From Girardinichthys multiradiatus (Eukaryota > Chordata > Actinopteri > Cyprinodontiformes > Goodeidae): a stretch of DNA of 64,000 nucleotides. The stretch spans positions 9,916,125-9,980,124 of the forward strand of contig NC_061801.1 of NCBI RefSeq assembly GCF_021462225.1. Reading direction: 5' to 3'. The notes under the pieces are model-generated. The model did not search any database. It was not told the origin of the DNA and saw only the letters and a program-made list of their open reading frames with translations. The translations under genes and the position numbers were made by a program. Below are positions 1-11,390 of this stretch, in pieces (position 1 is the stretch's first letter; every line of letters starts with the position of its first letter).

Positions 1-1261
1 CATAGCAATACAATTTTGAACAGTCCAGACATCACCAAAATACATTTGAGGGTGTCAGCGGGCCTTAGCCACGACGTTAGTTAATGTCTTAGTGATATAA
101 GGTCCAGTTTACATACAGTTATTATTAGCATGAACGTCACAATTATTTGGAGAGTTTGAGGATTTATGGTGGGAATGCCATGAAACGTTAATACTTTTGC
201 TAAACAGTTATTCCCACAGAGAAAAACGAACTAAGCTGGCAAATAGTTCAAACACCTTATTTTAAGACGAACAAACTACTTCCTGTTCCAGCAGAAAACC
301 CATTCAGACTTTAAATAGCTCACCAGACAATGGGTGATTTCCAGTTGTATCGGCTTCTGAAATAATTTTCGAATCACTTCTTGATTTTATAAAATTAAAG
401 CATATTTGCCAATGCCAGGGTAATAGCAACTTGTTTCTTTTGTTAGTTAACAGTCTTACATGCTAATTTCAGCATATTAGTTAAAGTTGACATTTAGGCT
501 TATTCCAAAACCTAAAAATCAAATTTACTTATAACAAAACGTTCAAACAAACCAAAAAAATTCTCAAGATATATGTGTTACTGTTACAAGGATTTTTAAC
601 TAACAGATTTCTCTATTTTCTGACATTTTGGAGACTAATGGAGACTCAGTAAAGCTGCCAATGGAAAAGAAAACCTTCACATTAGCTGTCAGTGAGGATA
701 CCTTTACAGACCTGTACAGTTGCTCCATGGTTTGAGTGGTGACTCCGTGGACTCAAGATCCCAATATTTTCCAGCTTGTCATACTGCATGCTGTCCTTTT
801 AAACTTCATTGTTACCTCTGGAGGAGCTGTTATAAGCAAAAGTAATAACCAGTCAACTGTTGATTATAAGCTGCTAATTATTGACTGAAGTATAAACAAG
901 GAAGAGAAGAGGAGTTTAATCATTTCACAATTAAGGGAATTCCAAAGATGTTTTTCTGCATGTGCAGGTGTTGGCGTGTTCAAAATTCCTTTTCATTAAG
1001 GCACAGACATTGCTTACTAGTCTATCTTTATCTCAGATTTTAATGAATTTTTCTACTCTGTGTATTTCAACTGTGAATGTTTTAAAAGCCTTTATTCATG
1101 CTGATTTAATTAATGCACTTTCACTTTGTGGTTTATGAACTTTGAAACTGGTTGAGTTTTAATTGATTTTCAGCCTTTTCTATGTGAGGAGGACTTGTTT
1201 GCTTGTTGAGATGCAAATCAATTGAAGCACAGGAACAAGGCAATTGCGAGATCTTCCTATA
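1..1261. other. AT-rich unique intergenic DNA
   Basis: No long open frame, repeat boundary or RNA gene can be seen. The segment is ordinary AT-rich sequence with scattered short homopolymers. I see nothing here that supports a functional call. Confidence 0.6.
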
Positions 1262-1508
1262 ATGCTGTGCAAAAGTATTCACACCCCATCAAACTTTTTT
1301 CTCACTTTGTCACGTCACAACCACGAACTTCAATGCAGTTTAATGTGATTCTATCAGCTAGACCAACCCAAAGTAACATATAATTATGAAGTGGCTGTGC
1401 ATTAAATCAGAAAAACCTTTTTCGACTTAGGTCAGTTAGGATTACCCCAATTACACCTATTTACTAAATGCTAGAAAAATAAAGAAATACTGTTTTCTCC
1501 TTATTTTT
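1262..1508. mobile_element. Tc1-type transposon end fragment, family A
   Basis: The block opens with the terminal motif GCAAAAGTATTCACACCCC, followed by a degenerate stretch about a protein-free inverted repeat, including GACCAACCCAAAGTA near 1362. This matches the end of a very common fish Tc1/mariner-like family. A second copy of the same end lies near 47201. No transposase is visible in this piece, so it is either a solo end or has been cut by the neighbouring Sleeping Beauty-like remnant. The family assignment is from memory of fish repeats. Confidence 0.55.
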
Positions 1509-1509
1509 G

Positions 1510-1940
1510 TAACTTTTCTCAAATTTACATACATTTCCTTAGTATTTGGTCAAATTGCCTTTTAAACTGTATGTCAGGGGACAAATGTTGAAGGTTTCCA
1601 TTCACAAGCTTCTCGAAATAGTTTGCTGGAATTTTATCTCATTCCTCCTGACAGAACTGGTGAAACTGAGTCAGGTTATGCTATGCTTAGGGTCATTGTC
1701 CATTTGAAGAACTCATTTGCAGCTAAGTTTTTAATTCCTGGCTGGTGTCTTAAAATCATACATCCATCTGTTTTGTGAAGTGCAACTGTAACTCCTGCAC
1801 ACCAGGATCCTGCCACCACCGTACTTCAAATGTTGGGATGGTGTTCTCAAGCTTGCCAGCTTCCCCCTTTTTCCTCTATAAATACATTTCTGTTCCTGAT
1901 ATTTTGCCAGATTTATTTTTTGATTGCTTGTGTGAAAATC
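1510..1940 (-). pseudogene. Sleeping Beauty-like Tc1 transposon remnant
   Basis: Read on the minus strand, this block runs through the DDE-transposase region of a salmonid/Sleeping Beauty-type Tc1 element. The glycine-rich stretch that follows the first catalytic Asp is still recognisable around 1800-1830 (plus-strand CCTGCCACCACCGTACTTC). On the plus strand the non-coding landmarks of that family, such as TTCCATTCACAAGCTTCTCGA near 1598 and GGTCATTGTCCATTTGAAGA near 1690, occur in the expected order. The reading frame is broken throughout by stops and indels. It is a dead fossil. Confidence 0.6.
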
Positions 1941-2079
1941 ACACAGGTGTTGCCTTAAAATACACCTACAGCTGTGCTTCTATTTTACTTATTTCTTTAT
2001 TTTATTTTTATTTTAAAGGCATAATGTCATCACCTGGGGTTTCCTAAATTGCTTACAGACAGACACACAGCAAGACAGC

Positions 2080-2431
<352 letters not shown>

Positions 2432-3203
2432 GTTGAGCAGTTAGAACAGATTGTGATTGAGTCTCTGATTATGTTATTGGCTCTTGTCAAACATCGTTTG
2501 AACTCTGGAGACTTTTACACTAAAGTAACTTTGGTGTATATAAACATCTGAACTAGATGAAGTAATAAAAGATTCTCCAACAAATTCTCTATCTCATTAT
2601 TCTGGCATTTAGCAAACAAAAAATAAAATATTTCTAATCCTAACTGACCAAAAGAAGAAATGTTTTAGGCTGATTTAATGTCAGACAGTGAGCAGAAATC
2701 TTGGTTTCCCCCCTTATGTGTTGATATAAAATATGCAGACATTGTTACCATTTTTAGTGTGTGTTATCTAGGTTCACTTTTGCACACATGTATGCATGTA
2801 AACGCTAGTCTAGATGAGAGGACAGCTAGAGATAAAGAGGCCGGTTGTCCTGCAGGATGGAGGATTCCTTTATATGTCAGAGCTGTTGTATCATGTCCTG
2901 TCAGTGCCCTGCCTCATGCACACAATACAGCACTGCCATGAGCACTTTGCATGTGTAAAGACAGTCCCTGCACATTTTAGAGTGACATGCCTTCATCTTT
3001 TTCTATTCACACACATGTATGGATGTGCTTCTGCATCTGCGTGCACATCAACATGGTTAATACTTTACATGTGTTAGCTGTGCACTGACTGCAGTGCCAC
3101 TTGCTCATTGTGTTGGATCCTCATGACCTGGCTTGTTGGCTGGATGCCAACAACTGCCCCCATTGTACCCACAATGAAAAGAAAGAAAAGCCTGTCGCTC
3201 ACT
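2432..3203. other. Unique intergenic DNA
   Basis: Between the GATA and CA arrays. Overlapping short frames around 2680-3077 have no recognisable domain or codon signature. No feature can be supported. Confidence 0.5.
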
Positions 3204-3316
<113 letters not shown>

Positions 3317-5233
3317 GCTCAACCGTCCATTATACCACACAACAAAAGCCATAAAATTAGCCTATAACGTGATGAATATTTACATACATTGCTGGCGCTG
3401 TTAAGGTTAATCCCATTTTGCTATTCACCTCCATTTATGCCGCACTGATCTGAACGTGTCTATGCTGCTGCACCTGACATCAAAAGCTGTTAATACATTT
3501 CTGTTTGGATAATTTATTAAAGAAGGTTGATGCATCCTGGTTTCTAGATATGCTTAAATTAATCATCATTGACTTAAGTAATAAATACAAGATTCTCTTA
3601 TTTGTCTAAGGAGGTTCAAGAAATGCAAGCAGCTTTATGTGCCCAAGCTCCTTAGATTCCCTCGTTTATTTCAACAAATGAATGCCAGCACTCCAAGGAA
3701 AATGTAAATTTTGTTTTGTTAAAAGTAAACTAAATGATATGCCAGTACAGGAACTGTGGTAGTGGAAAATCAGTTAAGTTTATCTATGAATCTAGTAATA
3801 AATATCTACCATTTATTTGTCAATATTTATTTTGGTTTGATCATAAGTTGCTTCATAAGCATCAACTTGCTTAAACGATGATCAGGAACAAAATCAGTGG
3901 AAATGGGGTAGTATCTTAAGAAAACCCTATACAATTAAATAATGAGTGAAATGTAAGTATTTGTATGATTATTTATGTCCACAGTTCATCAAAATACTTA
4001 CCAAGAGAAATAAGCTGACAAATTCTGGGTAAAAACGTGGGTACAAAATAGACCCAAATGGAAGGAGGTTGGTACAGAATAATGTTAAGAACTAGCAAAA
4101 AACTAGCAAATAACAAGCAAAGAAGCAAGTTCGTCTGATGCTGTTCAAAACCCTTGACATGAGCTTTTTACTTGGTGTGGATCTGTGTCAGGATTATAAT
4201 TGTTTACTCTGTGTGAGGTATGCTGTTTTAATTATTTCCAGACATGGCCCACAGTGCTACAAGGGATGCTGGAAGCAGCGGTTCTACTCTGAAATTTGAT
4301 CCTTTTAATTTTTAAACAGCCTATTTAAAAAGAACAGGAAACCTGTGGCATTTTAAAACAAGATGTTATTATCCAATATTTAGGCTAAACTAATAATGAA
4401 AATGTAGTATAGTTTGTGTTTTCTTGCTTCAGATGAGGATGTAAGGATGAAAGCTGTGAATGCTCCCCATCAACCATTGCTTGTTAGATTATTATTGTTA
4501 CTCAGAAAGAGATTATTAAAAGATTATGTTTTTGCACACTCCTTAATACAATGCATTTACTCATGATAATCCTATATCAATTGTACCTTAGTTTTCTGTA
4601 ACCAAACACAGTTTGAATATGGCATTAGGCAAGTAAAACGTTTCACACTTTCAAAAAAAGGTTGAACAATCACTTTTGCTCTGGGGTGGATCTTGTTCGC
4701 TGTCGCCACTACAGTTGCCTGTTGAGTTCAACTGGTTCTTGATACGAAAAGAACATTTCAATCCAGGTGGATCTAAAAATAAATCTTGTACTCCTCCAAG
4801 CAGCCTGTTTGTGACTAAATTGTAAATCCTGAATGTTGCTACAGGTACTTGCTTTGTCCGTACAGCTGGATTTATCTGATTAGTTGGAGTTTGGATGAGA
4901 TGCTTAATATCCCCCTGATCACCTAGATCAGGCTCTCGTTTGTCTTCCTAGATGATACTGAGCCACAAATTCCACAGACAGGGACCTTTTTTAATTTCTT
5001 TTTTACAAACATTTTCAAGTAGGTATGGCCCAGATACCAACCAATGTGCTAACATTTTAAAAACTATTGCTGTGCACTGCCCTATAGCTGACTAAAAGAA
5101 GCCTACTTAATGTTTTCCTCATGTGGACGAAAAGCAAATGTAACCATTTGGAAATATTTCTGGTAACAAAAAACAGACAGTCATTGTGTGTAAACTAATG
5201 GTGCACCATCCATCACTCTTATTTAGGCGACCC
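3317..5233. other. AT-rich unique intergenic DNA
   Basis: No frame of convincing length, no repeat ends and no RNA-like structure were noticed in this 1.9-kb stretch. Confidence 0.5.
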
Positions 5234-5761
5234 TGTTATGATCCTTAGGTGTTTGAGTTTGTGGGTTTCTTTTGTGGCTCTGTTTTCTTCATTTCTCTGT
5301 TGTTTATGTTCATTCCTTTGTGTATTAGTTTCTCAGTTCATTGTTGTGCTCTTTGTACTTTTAGATTTATTCCTGTTAGATCTGTTAGATTTTTCCTGTT
5401 TTTTTTTTTTTTTTTTGCTTCTCTATTGAGCTCCTCTGTGTTAATCAGTCTTCCCCCCTCTGCTCCTCTGCCTTCCTTCTGCCTCAGCTGGTCCATATTA
5501 TCACCCGATTGCCCTCATCGGCAATCTATTGCCACAATTCCCTCAATATATAAGCTCTCTCGTTCCCAATACTCACTGCTGGATTCTCCAATTCCCATGC
5601 CCGTTATCTTCCATTTCTCCTACCAGTGTTCCGCCTGTGAATCTGACGCCTTCCCCGTCCCGTTTCCTTGTGCTCCTGTACGTTTTTGTTCTTCTTAATA
5701 AATTACTATGTTCATCCTACGTCCCGGTCTGCGCCTTGGTCTACAACTAAACTTTACGACA
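5234..5761 (+). mobile_element. Solo LTR (LTR family 1), 528 bp
   Basis: The block begins TGTTATGATCC and ends TTTACGACA, the TG...CA termini of an LTR. It is flanked on both sides by GACCC (5229-5233 and 5762-5766), a perfect 5-bp target-site duplication. The body is T-rich on the left (including a T17 run near 5400) and CT-rich in the middle. An AATAAA signal at about 5697, near the right end, gives the plus orientation. No internal retroviral-type coding region is present, so this is a solo LTR left by recombination. Similar blocks lie at 18482 and 28429. A 5-bp duplication would fit a Gypsy-type element, but the family is not proven. Confidence 0.75.
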
Positions 5762-7440
5762 GACCCAGTTTTAAAACCAGCTATAGGGGGCATGTATGTA
5801 AAGCAGCTGACTGTAGACCTAACCTGAGCAGATTAATCAGCTAATATCAGCTACTATACTTATGTTACCCCATTAGGAGGAGAACAATGAAGTGGTATCA
5901 TAAAAAAGCAATACCTAATATATAATAACAATTGTGTTTACTTAACTAATACTATATTTAATGGGTGTTTATTCATTATTTTTGCTTAAGTCTATATAAC
6001 AAAATAATTAATAAATGTAATGCATGATTAGAGCTATAATATGTCATGTTAGTTTTGCCACACTGTGAACAATCGTTGCTTTTTTGTTTACTAAAGGCAA
6101 CAGATTGTCTTATCGTGGCCCATATCTACTTGGAAGTGAAAGTTGACAAATATTGTTTGTTGACATTATTTAATGTTTCCACTAAATGTCACTGAAAGCT
6201 GCACATGGTTTTCTTTGTATTTTTAAATATTGCATCTGCTTATAAGGTCTTGAAGCCTTAGTTTTGAGATATTTTTCTGTGAAAACAATCAAACTGACTT
6301 TAGACATAGTTCATCACCTATACAACAACATATTATGGTGAGCTTTTCTATTTGTTTGCCATTTTGCTGTAAATTGCTACTTAATTAAGATAAAATCCAC
6401 CCTTCCAAAAACACATGGACATGTCTGGTGACATAACATTAACCATAAGGCACCTCATCAGAGCTCTTCTGATTATGTCCGTTTTTTTTTGTTCTTGATC
6501 AGCTTTGATCTGTAATCAGCAGGTCAAACACAAAAAAAAATGTTTTGTTTTTCCCCGTTCATTGAATGCATCAAAACTAAGAACTTAGATCTGATATAAG
6601 AGCATCAGCTAACAGCTGGCACTATCATTTACTTTGTTGAGCTCAATAAAAATTAGATGGAGGTTAGGAACATATGCTTTGATGCTGTAATGGGAATAAA
6701 GGGTAATTCTTTCATTTTCAGTGGGGATCAAAACTACTCCTTCTGCAAAACATTTTTTCTCTTTCATGTATTATAGTCCTTCGGGGAAAAAATAAATTGG
6801 TCACAATTGGAACTGGCAGAAAAAAAAACTGTTTATCAGTATCATATTCTGTCCAGCTGACGCAAAATATTTGAACAATGGGTACAAACACTGGATGTAT
6901 TTCTTTTGGCAATGTCTATCATAACTTTATCAGAGTCCAACTCTGACTCAAATATTAAAGATTGAACCCCTTCCAATCCAAATGCTTCGAAATCTATATT
7001 GAAATCTGTGAAACATTAACTAGCTATACTTTTATTGTCAGTGTATATTTCTTAGGGAAATAAATGCACCACTGGATGCCATCTTTACATAAAATTTAAG
7101 ATAAACCTAAGGCGAAACCTTGTGAGCTGGTTACATTCTTTGGTGGAACATCTGGCCGTCTAGCAGCTTTCCAGTCTTGAAGATGTAATCATTTCACAAT
7201 GTTGATCATGCATGACAGCTTCATGTGATGCAACACATGGACATTTTATGGTTTTAAAAAGCACATGTGGATACTCTGCACCCTGCACTGACAGGCCACA
7301 AAATACCAGTAGCAAGTTTTTATTTCACACCAAATCTTGGATACTAAATCCTGGATACTTTGTTCATCTCCATCTCTACCTGCTCTCACACTTTCAGTCC
7401 CTGTCTTTAAATTTTCACATTCTTTTTCCTGACTGTTCCA
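5762..7440. other. AT-rich unique intergenic DNA
   Basis: No credible coding region. The short minus-strand frame near 6718-6912 has no recognisable domain. Nothing else was seen. Confidence 0.5.
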
Positions 7441-8060
7441 AATGACTTTTTATTTCTCGTAAAACCCCCACTCCACCCCTGTCTCTCTCGACCTGCTTGC
7501 ACCCTCATGCTAAGTCTCACTCTCACTGCCTCTGCCTCCACCTTTTCTTCACTCCCTCCTCCCCCAATACACTACCTCCCTCCCCCCTCTCTCTTCACCC
7601 TCTCAGCCCCTCTCTCCCTCTCGCTTTTCCCCTGGCAGGCTTGTGATTGACACTTACAAATTACCCGGCGGCAGTGGCATTGTGTGTGACCCCTCTCTCT
7701 CATCTCCAGCCCGCTGCCGTTTTGTCATCTAATTACTGTGAATCCCCGGCCTGCTCCCCACTGCTGCATTTTTAATATGGCTGCCCCCACCTTCCCCGAC
7801 TTCTCACTCTCACCCCCTCCTCCTCCTCACACAATCCCACTCCTCCATTCACCTGCGGCCTACTTCGCCTTCCTCTCTGTCCAATACTCGCGAGCCCTGA
7901 CCATCATCTCTATATCCTCCGAGTGTTTCCTCTCCACTGCCTCCATTATCACACCATCACCTCTCCTGCTCTCCTCCTCTTCCTCTCTGTGGAGTGTGAC
8001 TCCGACCCACACATGGATCAGTCCACGTCAATCTCCCTGTTTGCTTTCCAGTTTTCAATA
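7441..8060 (+). other. Pyrimidine-rich island with homeodomain-type motifs
   Basis: The plus strand is strongly C+T-rich from about 7450 to 7640 and again from 7780 to 8000. Between them lies a compact mixed-sequence core, about 7635-7775, containing TGATTGACA (a PBX/HOX-type site) at about 7645 and TCTAATTACTG at about 7728. GC content is well above the flanks and no transposon ends are seen. This is what a conserved enhancer core in a fish gene desert often looks like, but conservation cannot be tested here. Open frames across it are by-products of the low-complexity composition. Confidence 0.3.
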
Positions 8061-8446
8061 CTATCATTAGAGTGTTTGGTAAACACGCAGATCAATAGGT
8101 GCTAATGAACACACAGTGCTTTGTAATCTGTTACAGGACAGCATGTTAGATGCTTTTGCCGTTCTGTCTTAATTTGTTTTGAACTCATTCTAACTATATC
8201 TGTGATTTTACGGTTTATGTTACGTGTTTGTTGTTTTTGTAATTCAGGTCAGGTTTGATTAGTCTACATATTTTGGTTTTAATGTATTTCTAGCTTGAAT
8301 GTTGTCCTAATGCCAGGAACATTGAAAAAAACTCACTTTTTTGTGATTACATGAATAATATAATGGTGTCATAAACCTCAAATTGATGTTTTAAGGAATC
8401 TCAGTTTGATGAAGAATAATCCTGTTCAGGTTGGATGAGTCTACAT
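8061..8446. other. Unique intergenic DNA
   Basis: Nothing recognisable. Confidence 0.45.
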
Positions 8447-8670
8447 CAGGGGTGTGAAACTCTAGTTCTCCAGAGCCAGTGTCTTGCAGCTTTTAGATGT
8501 GTCCCTGGTCCAACATGCCTGAATCAAATGGCTGAATTTCCACCACAGCATGCAGTCATGTTCTTTAGAGTCCTACTAATAACCTAACTATTTGATCTAC
8601 ATGTGTTGGACCAGTGACACATCTAAAATTTGCTGACAACTAGCCCTTAATTACTGGATTTTGACACCTG
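8447..8670. mobile_element. hAT-type MITE with inverted ends
   Basis: A 224-bp non-coding element with imperfect terminal inverted repeats: CAGGGGTGTGAAACTC at the left, against GATTTTGACACCTG at the right. The CAGGGGTGTCAAACTC-type terminus is widespread in fish genomes and resembles hAT-family ends. No intact 8-bp duplication was found at the flanks, so the edges may have decayed. A partial relative ends at 39989. Confidence 0.6.
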
Positions 8671-9949
8671 TGGTTTAAGTCTTTCAGATTTATATCAGAT
8701 GAGCAAAAACTGTCCACAGTCGTTACAAAATCATGACATAGGTATTTACGCTTAATATGCGCCTAATACCTACTGGTCAACTCTACTGTCTACTGGAACG
8801 TTTGCACGCAGCCCAGATTTTTGTGGTTGTGTTGGCAGAATGTGTCAGAACATGAGTAGAAGAAAAACAACAACAGGAGAGATCCACTATTTTTCTAGTG
8901 TAGATCATCCATCTCTCACGACACAAAAACTATATTAATATTCTGAGAGATCATTCTCTTTTCTTTTTTTCAGTGCTTTTCTTCGACCATTTTCAGATCC
9001 AACATTTGCAGGTTCTTAGTTGAGCTAGGTCTAGATTTGAGCTCATCTTCAGAGGCAAAGACTTTTGGTTCAAACCTTCCAAATGGCAACATTTAACTAT
9101 CTGTCAGCTTGTTGGTGTCACATTACCTTTGAGTATGTCCTGAGAGATACACGAGAACCCGAGAATAAATACTATACAGTACATATAAATCCTTTACAGA
9201 ACATATACAAAACAACTTACACCCAAATGAGTCATCATGTTTAACTAGTGCTGGTGCTCAGTTTAAATAGCTGGAGAACACCAGAACTCCATGAAGAAAG
9301 ACCCCCAGGACCTTTTGCTAAGTGAAATTTTATGAACACTGTTTGATCCGTTTACTTTCATTTTGCAAGACTGAAATCCAGCTTCATATTTGTATCAATA
9401 AAATGTGTAACCTATGTAGGTGAAATTCAAACAAGAAAAAGATTAGTCAAGGTAAAATATGTCTGACCAAGCTAATTAAAATGATTCCTACACAGTCCTA
9501 AATGTAAATGCTGATAGTTTTGACATAAAAAACAGGAATATCTTTTTGTCTTTTATTCACGTTATATTAATTTGTCTTTTTTGTGTATTATTAAATTGAA
9601 AAGCATGTAGTCAGCCTTTGATCATACCATCTTCTGTATATTCCATGCTGTTCATTAAAAGAAGGAAGGAAATATGTCCATCTTTTACCCCAAGGCCAGA
9701 AATATTAAAAACCTGATAGATTTTTTTTATAAACTTTTAAGGAAGAAACTCGTGGTCAAGCAGGGACATCTTGGATAGTGGAAGAATACACACACACACA
9801 ATTAATTTTATCTCATGCTGCCTATGGATGTAGTTTATGCCTGTGTATGAAGATTTCTCTCTTTCATACAAACACCAGGATAACCTGCACTAAAAGATGT
9901 AAAGAATGACACGGTACAAGAGTTAAGACACATTACACCCACATCTCCT
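8671..9949. other. Unique intergenic DNA
   Basis: AT-rich, with one very short CA run at about 9790. No feature can be supported. Confidence 0.45.
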
Positions 9950-10860
9950 CACACACCGCGGCCTTGCATACCTGCTTCTTTGTGTGTTTGTGTGTGAGTG
10001 TGTGGCTCAGCTGCCCACAGCCAGACTGAGCTCCCCTGCCGATCCCCATCTTCCAGCTAGAAGTCAGCAGACCATGGCAGGCTGCTGCTACACCACAGCT
10101 CCAGAGGAAGGAGGAGAGAATGGGAGAGAGAAAAAGAGGAATTAAAAAGAGTGGGATGGTTAGAAAGACAAAATTACATTATGAGAACTTTCAAGATTTT
10201 TTTTGTTACATTTTATAGTTTTGCAGATTGAAAAAGTTTTCCTTGCAAAGCAGGTGCTGACAGAGGCTAAAGCTGAAGCAGACGTGCAGCCCGGCAGGTC
10301 GGGTCCGGGCCAGGCCAAGCGGGAAATGACCTGCCCCCTCCACCTTCTGATGTAGCTCCAGGGCGTGGCAGGATTTAGCATGGCCTCATTACCTTGTCAT
10401 GAGCTTGGAGAAATATGGTTCTCCAGAGAGAGGCTCAGGGACGTGGACTGATGAAAACAGAAAAGGGAAAGCGAGCTGACAGCAGGCGCATGCAAAGGGG
10501 GTGGGAGGGAAGGAGGGAGCAAAGCGAGAGGTATAAGAGCAGGAAGAGAATTGAGAGAGAAAGGGAGGAGAGCTGTTGACAGATCTGGAAAAATATAGAG
10601 ACAGTGGGGACGGCTGGAGTATGGCGGGGAGTGGCGAAACTAATGGTCCTGCCCAGAGAGATAGCAGTCGATCACTCATCTTTAAACAAAAGCAGTGGGC
10701 TCAGGAGAATATTTAAGAAGTGCTTATTTAATTAAAAGTCCCTTTGCTCGTATTTATGAGCCATCGCTCCTTCAAATATTAACCTTCCAGCTCCTGTGAG
10801 GCCTCTAACAGCTCAGCCCAGCACTGTGAACTTGATGGCTTGGACAGGACATCTGAGATG
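9950..10860. other. GC-richer unique island, possible regulatory DNA
   Basis: Non-repetitive sequence, higher in GC than its surroundings. The segment 10690-10800 contains TTATTTAATTAAAAG and CGTATTTATGAGCC, AT-rich homeodomain/CDX-like cores set in mixed sequence. The minus-strand frame at 10389-10679 is a composition artefact of a purine-rich tract. No splice-site-bounded exon could be defined. This is only a candidate enhancer region. Confidence 0.25.
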
Positions 10861-10969
10861 AACTCTCTCATCAAACTCTGAATTCTATGTGGGGGAAGCT
10901 CCAACAATTTAATAATATTAGGGTTAAAAAGGTGTGCAAAAAAGAGAATTTTTTTCTGACTGATAGAGT

Positions 10970-11390
10970 TAGGTCAATTCATGATTTGAACACACAGAAA
11001 TGCATTTCAGTAAATGAAAATTTTATGTATTTCTGTAATTCAATCAAAAAGTTCAACCTAAATGTTATGAAGATCCATTACACAGTTATTCATTTCAAGC
11101 ATTTATTTCTTTTAATTCTGATCATGGCTTACCGCCGAAAAATAATAAAATTCAGTTTCTCAGAAGATTAGAACACAACAAAGGATCAATACGAAAAAGT
11201 TTATTAATACAGAAATTGCAACCACCTGAAAAGCATGTCCGTACAGTATCTGCAGCCAGGTGCTCTAGCTGCAGCCATGTTATGGACAGAACCTGCACTC
11301 AGTACTTGGCCGGGGCTTCTTTTGCATGAATTGTTGGATCAGTGTGACATGGCATGGAGGTGATCAGTGTGTATATCTGTACTATAGCGT
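10970..11390. mobile_element. DNA-transposon remnant common in fish
   Basis: This contains two landmarks seen again and again in fish genomes next to each other: CATTTATTTCTTTTAATTCTGA with GGCTTACCGCCGAAAA (11098-11143), and GCAGCCATGTTATGGACAG with TTTTGCATGAATTGTTGGATC (11270-11340). They belong to a decayed class II element. The superfamily is uncertain and no transposase frame survives. Confidence 0.45.
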
